Part shown: positions 26,122 to 34,126 of the stretch, piece by piece
How the letters are laid out: each line of letters opens with the position of its first letter
Position numbering within the stretch: position 1 is the first letter of the stretch
Assembly (NCBI RefSeq): GCF_003667525.1
Contig: NZ_RCUW01000003.1
Location: 299,138-363,137 of the forward strand
DNA: 64,000 bases
From: Mycetocola_B reblochoni
Lineage (GTDB): Bacteria > Actinomycetota > Actinomycetes > Actinomycetales > Microbacteriaceae
Direction of reading: 5' to 3'
Made by a program: the position numbers and the translations under genes
Notes under the pieces: model-generated
Told to the model about the DNA's origin: nothing
The model's input: only the letters and a program-made list of their open reading frames with translations
The model's database searches: none

Positions 26122-27747
26122 TTAGCCCTTGGTGATGGCGTAGTACAGCGGGACCGAGTTCCAGCCGTACTGGACGTTGCTCACGGTGTCAGCCCAGACG
26201 CCGTTGACGTTCGAGTACCACAGCGGCACGACGGGCAGGTCCTTCAGCAGAACCTCCTGCGCCTGCTCGTACTTGGCGGTCGCGTCCTCGATCGAGGCGG
26301 CCTGGCCGCCCTCCTTGAGCAGGTTGTCGAACTCGTCCGAGCTGTAGCGGCCGTAGTTCGAGCCGGCACCGGTCTGGTAGAGCGGCTGGAGGAAGTTGAC
26401 CATCGACGGGTAGTCCGCCTGCCATCCGGAACGGAAGGCGCCGGTCATCTTGTCGTTGTCCTCGTCGTCGAGCAGCTCGGAGAACGTGGCGTACGCCTGC
26501 GGCTCGGCCGTGATGTCGAGCGAGTCGGCGATCGAGTTCGTCGCGGCGGTCACCCATGCCTCGTGGTCGCCGTCGGCGTTGTAGGCGATGGTGAACGTGT
26601 CGTCGTACTCGGAGATCGCGTCGGCCTTGTCCCACAGCTCCTTGGCCTTCGCCGGGTCGTAGCTGAGCACGTCGGCGCCCTCGAGCGAGTCGCTCCAGCC
26701 GTCGATCACGGGCGAGGTGAAGTCCTTCGCCGCGGTCCGGGTTCCGTCGAAGATCGCGTCGATGATGCTGTCGCGGTCGACGGAGAGCGAGATGGCCTGG
26801 CGGCGCAGGTTGCCCTCCTCGTCGTTGCCGAAGTGCTCGAGGTACTGCGGGATGGTGAACGACTGGAAGATCGCGGCCGCCTGGTTGACGGAGCGGTCAC
26901 CGAACTCGTCCTCGTAGCTGGCGAAGGTGCTGGAGGGCACCTGGTCGAGGACGTCGAGGTTGCCCGACTGCGTGTCCGAGTAGGCGGTGTCCTGCGAGGT
27001 GTAGAAGGTGATGTCCACGCCGCCGTTGACCGGGGTGCGCGGGCCGTCGTAGTCCTCGTTGGTGACGAGCTTGATGCCCTCGTCGTGCGACCAGGCGTCC
27101 TCGCTGGCGAGCTTGTACGGACCGTTGCCGATGGGCGACTCGCCGAAGGCGTCGATGTCGTCGTACGCCGACTCGGGCAGCGGCATGTAGGCGGAGTAGC
27201 CCAGGCGGATCGGGAAGTCGGCCTCGGCGTTGGTCAGCGAGACGGTGAAGGTGAGGTCGTCGGTCTTCTCGAGGCCGGTGAGCTCGCTGTCTTCGTCGTA
27301 GCTGAAGCCCTGGATGTTGTCGAAGAAGTAGGAGCTCGACTGGGCGTTGCTCAGCAGCGCGCCGTAGTTCCACGCCTTGATGTACGAGTCGGCGGTGACC
27401 TTGTCGCCGTTGGTGAAGGTCAGGCCGTCCTTGAGCTTCACGGTCCAGACCGTGTTGTCGTCATTGGGCTCGATCGACTCGGCGTTGTCCATCTCGATGC
27501 CGCCGTTGGCGTCGTAGCTGACCAGGCCGGCGAAGACGAGGTCGATGATCTTTCCGCCGCCCACCTCGGTGGTGTTCGTCGGGATCAGCGGGTTCTGGGG
27601 CTCGGTGCCGTTGGTCGAGATGACGGCCGTGGCGTCTCCCGTGCTCTCGGATCCGCCCTCGTCGGAGCTGGCGGAGCAGCCCGCGAGAACGAGGGAAGCG
27701 ATACCGAACGTCGCGACTGCGGCGATCCCTCTGCGCTTGTTAATCAA
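26122..27747 (-). CDS. Peptide ABC transporter substrate-binding lipoprotein (SBP_bac_5)
   Basis: 541 residues from a TTG start at 27747, chosen because AGGAGG sits five bases upstream and a lipoprotein signal begins immediately (INKRRG, then SLVLAGC, so C24 is lipidated). The family-5 oligopeptide-binding domain follows (VWTVKLKDGLTFTNGDKVTADS). It captures peptides outside the cell and gives them to the Dpp-type permeases. No ATG is available in frame nearer than 30 codons upstream. It is first in the operon. Confidence 0.92.
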   Translation of the reverse strand: MINKRRGIAAVATFGIASLVLAGCSASSDEGGSESTGDATAVISTNGTEPQNPLIPTNTTEVGGGKIIDLVFAGLVSYDANGGIEMDNAESIEPNDDNTVWTVKLKDGLTFTNGDKVTADSYIKAWNYGALLSNAQSSSYFFDNIQGFSYDEDSELTGLEKTDDLTFTVSLTNAEADFPIRLGYSAYMPLPESAYDDIDAFGESPIGNGPYKLASEDAWSHDEGIKLVTNEDYDGPRTPVNGGVDITFYTSQDTAYSDTQSGNLDVLDQVPSSTFASYEDEFGDRSVNQAAAIFQSFTIPQYLEHFGNDEEGNLRRQAISLSVDRDSIIDAIFDGTRTAAKDFTSPVIDGWSDSLEGADVLSYDPAKAKELWDKADAISEYDDTFTIAYNADGDHEAWVTAATNSIADSLDITAEPQAYATFSELLDDEDNDKMTGAFRSGWQADYPSMVNFLQPLYQTGAGSNYGRYSSDEFDNLLKEGGQAASIEDATAKYEQAQEVLLKDLPVVPLWYSNVNGVWADTVSNVQYGWNSVPLYYAITKG

Positions 27748-27811
27748 TGTTTCCTCCTGTGCAAGAGAATCAGGTCGGGAGTGGGATACACGCCCGAGCA
27801 TGCTTGCTTTG

Positions 27812-27841
27812 ACTTTAGGCGCGGCCCAAGTTGACGGCCAA
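27812..27841 (-). promoter_or_regulatory. Candidate promoter of the peptide ABC operon
   Basis: Minus-strand TTGGCC (27836-27841) and TAAAGT (27812-27817) are separated by 18 bases, giving a leader of roughly 55-60 bases before the TTG start. Confidence 0.35.
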
Positions 27842-27953
27842 GTCGAGCCGCAATCCGTTACATGCTGGTGACACGGGCACCGGGCGTCGGCGCATCCGCG
27901 CAGCACCCCGACCCTGCAGTGCGCGGATGAGCAGACCGTCGCGGGGCCGGGTC

Positions 27954-27959
27954 TACGAT
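27954..27959 (+). promoter_or_regulatory. Candidate -10 box pointing to a GTG at 27966
   Basis: TACGAT, six bases (GAGGCG), then GTG at 27966. That GTG is out of frame with the CPBP protease by one base (see that entry). Confidence 0.4.
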
Positions 27960-28023
27960 GAGGCGGTGACCGAGCCGCATCGACCCCCCCTCCTCCCCCA
28001 CGCTCGATACGGCGCCGGCCGCG

Positions 28024-28791
28024 GTGAGGCGCCGGCTGGGGACGGAGACACTCATCGTGCTGACCCTCAGCCTGCTCGGGTCCTCCGCGTACGCGGTCCT
28101 GTCCCTCATCGACAAGCTCAGCTCCGGCACTCCGCTCGGCTCGCAGTCGGCGAGCATCAACCAGTCCACCGCGGAGCGCCCGTGGCTCGACGTGGCGCAG
28201 CAGCTGGTCGGCCTGACGGTCGCGCTCGCGCCCGTCGCGCTCGCGCTCTACCTGCTGACGCTCAGCTCACGGCGGCGCGGCTGGCAGGTCATCGGCCTGG
28301 ACGCTCGCGGCGGGAGGCGGGACACGGCCAGAGCACTGCTTCTGCTCGCCGCCATCGGCGTTCCAGGGATCGCGTTCTATCTGCTCGGCCGCGCGATCGG
28401 CATCACCTCGGCGGTCGTCCCGACCCCGGAGACGATCGCGTGGTGGTCGATCCCGCTGCTCGTGCTCTCCGCCGTCCGCGCGGGGCTCGTGGAGGAGGTC
28501 ATCGGCATTGGCTACCTCTACACCCGGCTGGGCGAGCTGGGTTGGCGCCCCTGGACGATCATCCTGTCCGCCGCCGTGATGCGGGGCAGCTACCACCTCT
28601 ACCAGGGCATCGGACCGTTCCTCGGCAACGTGGTCATGGGCATCGTGTTCGGCTGGTGCTACCGGCGCTGGGGACGGGTGATGCCGCTCGTCCTGGCGCA
28701 CACCGCGATCGACGTCATCGTGTTCCTCTGCTACCCCCTCGCGGTGCAGTGGTGGCCCGAGCTCCTGGTGCCGGAGCCCGTCGGGTCCTAG
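28024..28791 (+). CDS. CPBP-family intramembrane metalloprotease (5' end uncertain)
   Basis: 255 residues from GTG at 28024, with eight hydrophobic helices. Motif 1 is EEVIGIGYL (the usual Arg is missing), motif 2 RGSYHLYQG and motif 3 LAHTAID, matching the CAAX-protease/bacteriocin-processing family. No ribosome site precedes 28024. A better start signal exists at GTG 27966 in another frame; the two frames would join if a run of seven C at 27984-27990 were six, giving MTEPHRPPSSPTLDTAPAAV before residue 1. The real N-terminus may therefore be 20 residues longer. Confidence 0.72.
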   Translation: MRRRLGTETLIVLTLSLLGSSAYAVLSLIDKLSSGTPLGSQSASINQSTAERPWLDVAQQLVGLTVALAPVALALYLLTLSSRRRGWQVIGLDARGGRRDTARALLLLAAIGVPGIAFYLLGRAIGITSAVVPTPETIAWWSIPLLVLSAVRAGLVEEVIGIGYLYTRLGELGWRPWTIILSAAVMRGSYHLYQGIGPFLGNVVMGIVFGWCYRRWGRVMPLVLAHTAIDVIVFLCYPLAVQWWPELLVPEPVGS

Positions 28792-28855
28792 GCTGTGCGG
28801 CACGCGCACGACGCAGTGCGCCGCGCTGAACGCGCCGACTCGAAGGAGGAGGCCC

Positions 28856-29227
28856 ATGGTCAACGACGACCCGCAAGCCCCCGAGAACACGACGGCCATC
28901 GACTACCAACGCGTGGAGGCCGACCCCCGGTTCCGCGATCTCCGGCGTCGCCACCGACGCTTCGTCTTTCCCCTGGCCGCGGCGTTCCTGCTCTGGTACT
29001 TCGCCTACGTCCTGCTGGCCGACTACGCCCACGAGCTGATGTCCACCCCCGTGATCGGCAGCATCAACCTCGGCGTCGTGCTCGGCCTCGGCCAGTTCGT
29101 CACGACGTTCGCGATCACCACGTGGTACGTCGGCTACGCCGGACGACGCCTCGACCCCGTGGCGACGGAGATCAGGGACGAACTCGACGCCAGGGCGGCC
29201 GCGAGCACGGACGGGGCGGCCTCGTGA
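28856..29227 (+). CDS. DUF485 membrane protein, partner of the acetate permease
   Basis: 123 residues, start ATG 28856 with GGAGGAGG just upstream. Contains the DUF485 core: a basic stretch (FRDLRRRHRRFVFPL), two helices and the loop YAHELMSTPVIGSINLGVVLGLGQF. DUF485 proteins are encoded directly before ActP-type sodium:solute symporters and are thought to help them. Its stop overlaps the next start (GTGA), so the pair is translationally coupled. Confidence 0.9.
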   Translation: MVNDDPQAPENTTAIDYQRVEADPRFRDLRRRHRRFVFPLAAAFLLWYFAYVLLADYAHELMSTPVIGSINLGVVLGLGQFVTTFAITTWYVGYAGRRLDPVATEIRDELDARAAASTDGAAS

Positions 29228-30873
29228 GCGCCGCGGCGAGCGCCCTCGTGCCCGCGGCCGTGACCGCAGCCGGAACCGGCTCCGGCGACGCGGCGAACGT
29301 CGGCGAGCCGTGGCTCAACATCGCCATCTTCGGCGGCTTCGTCGCCATCACCCTGGTGATCGTGCTGCGGGCGAGCAGGAACAACCGGTCGGCGGCCGAC
29401 TACTACGCGGCCGGGCGCTCCTTCACCGGGGGCCAGAACGGGACCGCCATCGCCGGCGACTACCTGTCGGCGGCGTCCTTCCTCGGCATCGTCGGGGCGA
29501 TCGCGATCAACGGGTACGACGGGTTCCTGTACTCCGTCGGGTTCCTCGTGGCGTGGCTGGTGGCCCTGCTGCTGGTCGCCGAGCTGCTGCGCAACACCGG
29601 CAAGTTCACCATGGCCGACGTCCTCAGCTTCCGGCTGGCCCAGCGACCGGTCCGGATGGCGGCGGCGACGGGCACGCTCGCGGTCTGCTTCTTCTACCTG
29701 CTGGCCCAGATGGCCGGCGCCGGCGGGCTCGTGTCCCTGCTGCTCGGCATCAACGACCGGCTCGGGCAGTCCCTGGTCATCAGCATCGTCGGGGCACTCA
29801 TGATCGTGTACGTCCTCATCGGGGGGATGAAGGGCACCACCTGGGTGCAGATCATCAAGGCGTGCCTGCTCATCGCCGGGGCAGGGGTCATGACCGTGTG
29901 GGTGCTCGCGCTGAACGGGTTCAACCTCTCCGAGCTGTTCGCCAGGGCGGCGGAGGCGGGCGGGGCGGAGCTGCTCGCCCCCGGCAACCAGTACGGCGTC
30001 AGCGAGGCGAGCAGGCTCGACTTCGTCTCGCTCGCCCTCGCCCTCGTGCTCGGGACGGCGGGACTGCCCCACGTGCTCATGCGCTTCTACACCGTTCCGA
30101 CGGCGAAGGAGGCACGCCGGAGCGTGGTGTGGGCCATCTGGCTGATCGGCGTGTTCTACCTGTTCACCCTCGTCCTCGGCTACGGGGCCGCGTGGCTGAT
30201 CCCGCGGGAGCAGATCCTCAGTTCCCCCGGAGGGGTCAACTCGGCCGCGCCCATCCTCGCCTTCGAGCTGGGCGGCCCGGTTCTGCTCGGCATCATCGCG
30301 GCGGTGGCCTTCGCGACGATCCTCGCCGTGGTCGCCGGCCTGACCATCACCGCGGCGGCCTCCTTCGCCCACGACGTGTACGCGAACGTGATCCGCAGGG
30401 GCAGGGTCGACCCGGACGGAGAGGTGAGGGTCGCGCGGATCACCGTCGTCGTCATCGGTGTGCTGGCGATCGTCGGCGGCATCGGCGTCCAGGGGCAGAA
30501 CGTGGCGTTCCTCGTCGCCCTGGCCTTCGCCGTCGCGGCGAGCGCCAACCTGCCGACGATCCTGTACTCGCTGTACTGGCGGCGCTTCACGACGCGGGGT
30601 GCGCTGTGGAGCATGTACGGCGGCCTCGGCTCGGCCCTGGTGCTCATCGTGTTCTCCCCGGTCGTGTCGGGCGCGGAGACGTCGATGTTCCCCGATGCCG
30701 ACGTCGCCTGGTTCCCGTTGTCGAACCCCGGCATCGTGTCGATCCCCCTCGGCTTCCTGCTCGGGATCCTCGGGAGCCTGAGCTCCCGGCGGGCGGAGGA
30801 CCCGGCTCTCGCCGCGGAGATGCAGGTCCGGTCGCTGACCGGGCACGGCGCGGAGAAGGCCAGCGACCACTGA
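29224..30873 (+). CDS. actP: Cation/acetate symporter (ActP-like, SSS family)
   Basis: 549 residues from GTG at 29224. Thirteen or so membrane helices; the sodium:solute symporter signature is seen in NNRSAADYYAAGRSF and the GTAGLPHVLMRFYTVPT block typical of acetate/monocarboxylate carriers. It imports acetate or related short acids with Na+ or H+. The DUF485 partner overlaps its start. A stem-loop follows 57 bases after the stop. Confidence 0.9.
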   Translation: MSAAASALVPAAVTAAGTGSGDAANVGEPWLNIAIFGGFVAITLVIVLRASRNNRSAADYYAAGRSFTGGQNGTAIAGDYLSAASFLGIVGAIAINGYDGFLYSVGFLVAWLVALLLVAELLRNTGKFTMADVLSFRLAQRPVRMAAATGTLAVCFFYLLAQMAGAGGLVSLLLGINDRLGQSLVISIVGALMIVYVLIGGMKGTTWVQIIKACLLIAGAGVMTVWVLALNGFNLSELFARAAEAGGAELLAPGNQYGVSEASRLDFVSLALALVLGTAGLPHVLMRFYTVPTAKEARRSVVWAIWLIGVFYLFTLVLGYGAAWLIPREQILSSPGGVNSAAPILAFELGGPVLLGIIAAVAFATILAVVAGLTITAAASFAHDVYANVIRRGRVDPDGEVRVARITVVVIGVLAIVGGIGVQGQNVAFLVALAFAVAASANLPTILYSLYWRRFTTRGALWSMYGGLGSALVLIVFSPVVSGAETSMFPDADVAWFPLSNPGIVSIPLGFLLGILGSLSSRRAEDPALAAEMQVRSLTGHGAEKASDH

Positions 30874-30929
30874 CCGGCAGGGAGTGACCGCCGAGCCGTG
30901 AGACGTGAGCGCCGGGCGGCGCGGGCGGC

Positions 30930-30971
30930 GGCGGGGTGCGGGGTCGTCGGACGACGATCCGGCACCCCGCC
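30930..30971 (+). terminator. Terminator after actP
   Basis: GGCGGGGTGC (30930-30939) pairs with GCACCCCGCC (30962-30971); an inner GTCGT/ACGAC stem fills the loop. Confidence 0.7.
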
Positions 30972-31055
30972 GTCCGTGCGCACCCGCTCGTCGCGGGGCG
31001 CCGCTAGGCTCGATCTCTCCGAGGGGTGCGGCAGCCCCCGCACGAAAGCGAGCAG

Positions 31056-31826
31056 ATGACCAGCACCTCCCCCCGCCCCGGCACCGACACGAGCGGCGCC
31101 GGCAGGACCCCGCGCACCGGCGACAGCGCCACGGTGCAGCTCGCCGTCTCCACGGTCATCTTCACCCTCCACCGAGCGGAGGCCGGCGAGGCCCCCCGGC
31201 TGTGGATCCCCCTGGTGCGCCGCATCCGCGAGCCGTTCAAGGGCCTGTGGGCGCTGCCGGGCGGTCCGCTCCTGCCCGACGAGGACCTCGCCAGCTCGGC
31301 CGCGCGGACGCTGGCCGCGACGACGGGCCTCAGCCCGAGGTACCTGGAGCAGCTCTACGCCTTCGGCGCGATCGACCGCTCCCCCGACGACCGCGTCGTG
31401 TCGATCGTGTACTGGGCGCTCGTCGGCCCGGACGAGGCGGTGCGGACCGCGGAGCGCGAGAACGTGCGCTGGGTCCCCGCCGACGCGCTCACGGGGCTCG
31501 CCTTCGACCACGACAGGATCGTCGCCTACGCGCTCTGGCGGCTGAGGTCGAAGCTCGAGTACAGCCAGGTCGCCCACGCGCTCGTGGGCGAGCTGTTCAC
31601 CCTCGCGGAGCTCCGCTCGGTCTACGAGTCGATCCTCGGCAGCCCGCTCGACCCGGCGAACTTCCGCAGGCACGTGGAGGCCTCCGGCGTGATCGAGGCG
31701 ACGGAGCAGTACCGCACCGGCGGCCGTCACCGCCCGGCTCGGCTGTACAGGACCAGACGCGACGTGCGGATGGCCGACGACGGTCCGCTCTCGGAGGGCC
31801 AGGGGCCGCGACCGTCGGGAAGCTAA
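31056..31826 (+). CDS. NrtR-like regulator: degenerate Nudix domain plus winged helix
   Basis: 256 residues from ATG 31056. Residues ~25-150 are a Nudix fold (FKGLWALPGGPLLPDEDLAS), but the Nudix box reads AARTLAATTGL where active enzymes have REL-EE-GL, so the Mg-binding glutamates are gone. Residues ~160-235 are the NrtR-type winged helix (LFTLAELRSVYESILG, NFRRHVEASGVIE). NrtR proteins are ADP-ribose-sensing repressors of NAD synthesis or salvage genes; no NAD gene is adjacent, so the target is unknown. An alternative ATG ten codons upstream is less well placed. Confidence 0.82.
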   Translation: MTSTSPRPGTDTSGAGRTPRTGDSATVQLAVSTVIFTLHRAEAGEAPRLWIPLVRRIREPFKGLWALPGGPLLPDEDLASSAARTLAATTGLSPRYLEQLYAFGAIDRSPDDRVVSIVYWALVGPDEAVRTAERENVRWVPADALTGLAFDHDRIVAYALWRLRSKLEYSQVAHALVGELFTLAELRSVYESILGSPLDPANFRRHVEASGVIEATEQYRTGGRHRPARLYRTRRDVRMADDGPLSEGQGPRPSGS

Positions 31827-31878
31827 GAATCGACAAAGAACACGGCACGGGATCCGCCGTGCTCCCAGCCGGGTTTCC

Positions 31879-31884
31879 TACCAT
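31879..31884 (+). promoter_or_regulatory. Candidate -10 box for a leaderless PAP2 phosphatase mRNA
   Basis: TACCAT, six bases (GGAGCT), then ATG at 31891. Confidence 0.45.
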
Positions 31885-31890
31885 GGAGCT

Positions 31891-32766
31891 ATGCGCGCCA
31901 CCCCCGTCAGCCCCCGAGCTCCCCGCGCGCCGAGGATCGTCCTCGGCGTCCTCAGCGCGGTCGCGGTCACGGTCGTCTTCATCGTCGCCGTCACCTCGGA
32001 GAGCGGGCAGCGCTGGGAGGACACCGCGCTGACCGCGGCCGACTACCCCGGCACCTGGTTCGGACTGCTGAACCTGGTCAGCATCCCGACCATCGCGGCC
32101 GTCAGCATCCTCGCCGTCGTCATCGCGCTGCTCCGCCGCCGGCCCGGCCTCGCCGCACGCGCGATCGTCATCGTCGGCGTCTCGACGCTCGCGGGGCAGC
32201 TGCTCAAGCACGGCCTGCTGGACCGGCCGGACATCTCCAGCGTCAGCGCCGACAACTCCTTCCCCAGCGGGCACACGATCGCCGTGGTGTCGCTGTGGTT
32301 CGCGCTCGCGACGGTGCTCCCGCCGCTCGGCCGCCGCCTCGTGCTGCTGGTGGCCGTGCCCTTCACCGCGGCCGTCTGCGCGCAGCTGATCGGGTACGGC
32401 TGGCACCGCCTGAGCGATGTGATCGGTGGCATCCTCATCGTCGTGACGGCCGCCGCGATCGCCGGAGCTCTCTGGCCCGACACCGCAGCAGACCGCACCG
32501 TCACCGCGGCGGACAGGGTACTGCGCGTCGCGCTGCAGGCGGTCGTGGCCGTCGCCGCCGTGCTCGCGCTCGTGCTGTTCCTCGTCTACCGCGGGGGCCA
32601 GGAGTACCAGGCGTCGTTGCTCCTGCTGTCGTGCCAGCTGCTGGCCGTGTCCGTGGCCGCGGCAGGGTTCCTGGTCACCTTCGTCCCCTGGCGCACACCG
32701 CGGACCCCTCCGCGCGCGCGGCCGGACGTCGCGTCCGCGCAGGACCCCGTGCTCAGCGGTCGGTGA
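31891..32766 (+). CDS. PAP2-family lipid phosphatase
   Basis: 291 residues, six or seven helices. The three phosphatase motifs are KHGLLDRPD (motif 1), SFPSGHT (motif 2) and GYGWHRLSDVIGG (motif 3, catalytic His). Such enzymes dephosphorylate lipid or polyprenyl phosphates at the outer face of the membrane. The exact substrate is unknown. Its end overlaps the end of the convergent CDF exporter by 14 bases. Confidence 0.9.
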   Translation: MRATPVSPRAPRAPRIVLGVLSAVAVTVVFIVAVTSESGQRWEDTALTAADYPGTWFGLLNLVSIPTIAAVSILAVVIALLRRRPGLAARAIVIVGVSTLAGQLLKHGLLDRPDISSVSADNSFPSGHTIAVVSLWFALATVLPPLGRRLVLLVAVPFTAAVCAQLIGYGWHRLSDVIGGILIVVTAAAIAGALWPDTAADRTVTAADRVLRVALQAVVAVAAVLALVLFLVYRGGQEYQASLLLLSCQLLAVSVAAAGFLVTFVPWRTPRTPPRARPDVASAQDPVLSGR

Positions 32767-33778
32767 CGTCGAGGGGGCGCACCCGCACCAGCGATTCCTC
32801 GCCCGGCGTGGCCAGCGTGAGAACCGCCTCCTCGATCAGCGGAGAGAGCTCCAGGCGCCGCTCGAGCCCGCGGAGGCTGAGCGCCACCGACGACTCGACC
32901 TCGTTCCCCCTGATGTCGATCGCCGCGACGAGGAACACCCGCTCCGGACCCACGTACTCCACGTGGAGGTACGTCACCCTCTCGACCTCGTCCTGCCGCC
33001 TGAGCATGTCCAGCAGCCGCTGACGCTCCCGGATGGACGGCGACTGCCCGACGAGGAAGTCGCGGTTGCGTGAGATCAGGAACAGCGCCACCACCGCCAG
33101 CAGCACGCCGATCACGATCGAGCCGACCGCGTCGAACACGGCCTGCCCCGTGAGCTCGTGGGCGAGCATCGCGCCCGCGGCGATCAGGAGCCCCAGCAGC
33201 GCCGAGCCGTCCTCGATGAACACGGCCCTGAGCGTCGGGTTCGAGGTGCGGGCGATGAGGCGGAGCGGGTGCAGGCCCCTCGCCCTCCCCTGCCCCCGTG
33301 CCTGTGCGAGCGCCTGGACGAAGGAGGTGCCCTCGAGCAGCGCCGCGATGCCGAGGACGATGTACCCCGCGGTGTAGTCGACGTCGGTCTCCGCGGCACC
33401 CAGCTGGGAGATGCCGTGCATGATCGACACGACCGAGCCGGCGGTGAACACACCGATCGCCGCGAACATCGACCAGACGTAGCTCTCCCTGCCGTACCCC
33501 AGCGGGTGGCGCGCGTCGCGGCGGCGGGAGCCCTTGCGCTCGGCGACCAGGAGGAACACCTCGTTCCCCGCGTCCGCCCAGGAGTGCGCCGCCTCGGCGA
33601 CGAGGGAGGCCGAGCCGGTCAGGGCGGCAACGAACGACTTGGCGATGGCGACGGCGACGTTGGCGGCGAAGGCGACGACCACCGTGGTCGTGCCGCCGGA
33701 ACGCCTGCGCTCGGTGTGCCCGCTCGCCGCTCCCGGACGGCCGGGGGGACCGGCCGTCTCCTCCCGCGTGCCGCGCAT
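32753..33778 (-). CDS. Cation diffusion facilitator (CDF) metal exporter
   Basis: 341 residues. Six helices with an HxxxD site in the second (AAHSWADAGNE, H65 and D69) and a counterpart in FIEDGSALLG, plus DAVGSIVIG. The C-terminal cytoplasmic domain is of the CDF type (VTYLHVEYVGPERVFL). Exchange of divalent metals such as Zn2+, Mn2+ or Fe2+ for protons is expected; metal choice is unclear because site A has H-D rather than the common D-D. The next gene upstream on this strand starts 37 bases away. Confidence 0.86.
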   Translation of the reverse strand: MRGTREETAGPPGRPGAASGHTERRRSGGTTTVVVAFAANVAVAIAKSFVAALTGSASLVAEAAHSWADAGNEVFLLVAERKGSRRRDARHPLGYGRESYVWSMFAAIGVFTAGSVVSIMHGISQLGAAETDVDYTAGYIVLGIAALLEGTSFVQALAQARGQGRARGLHPLRLIARTSNPTLRAVFIEDGSALLGLLIAAGAMLAHELTGQAVFDAVGSIVIGVLLAVVALFLISRNRDFLVGQSPSIRERQRLLDMLRRQDEVERVTYLHVEYVGPERVFLVAAIDIRGNEVESSVALSLRGLERRLELSPLIEEAVLTLATPGEESLVRVRPLDVTDR

Positions 33779-33815
33779 CCGTCCGCCCGTCGCCGCGACG
33801 CCCCCGGGGGCGCGG

Positions 33816-34088
33816 TTAGGCGCTCTCGACGAGGCCGAGCTCGGCGAGCTTCGCCGAGAGCTCCCTGTCGCTCGGCTCGACCTGGTGCGTGTCGTCGGGG
33901 AAGACGACGACCGGGATGTTGGTCCGGCCGCTGATCGCCTGGGCCCGCGACGCCGCGGACTCGTCGGCGACGAGGTCGACGTACTCGTAGGCGACGCCGA
34001 GCCCGTCGAGGAGGGCCTTCGAGCGCAGGCAGTCGCGGCACCAGTCGGCGCCGTAAAGGGTGATGGCAGGGGATGCGGAGTCGGTCAT
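33816..34088 (-). CDS. Mycoredoxin/glutaredoxin-like thiol protein
   Basis: 90 residues with a thioredoxin fold and active site DWCRDC (C17, C20), followed by SGRTNIPVVVFPDDT, the cis-proline motif. Mycoredoxins reduce mycothiol mixed disulfides in actinobacteria; a NrdH-type role is also possible. The start at 34088 is supported by TACGCT six bases before it. It lies directly upstream of the CDF exporter gene, possibly in one unit. Confidence 0.86.
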   Translation of the reverse strand: MTDSASPAITLYGADWCRDCLRSKALLDGLGVAYEYVDLVADESAASRAQAISGRTNIPVVVFPDDTHQVEPSDRELSAKLAELGLVESA

Positions 34089-34094
34089 GGGAAC

Positions 34095-34100
34095 AGCGTA
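34095..34100 (-). promoter_or_regulatory. Candidate -10 box for a leaderless mycoredoxin mRNA
   Basis: TACGCT, six bases (GTTCCC), then the ATG at 34088. Confidence 0.5.
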
Positions 34101-34126
34101 GCCCCGCGGCGACGCCACGGAGGTGG

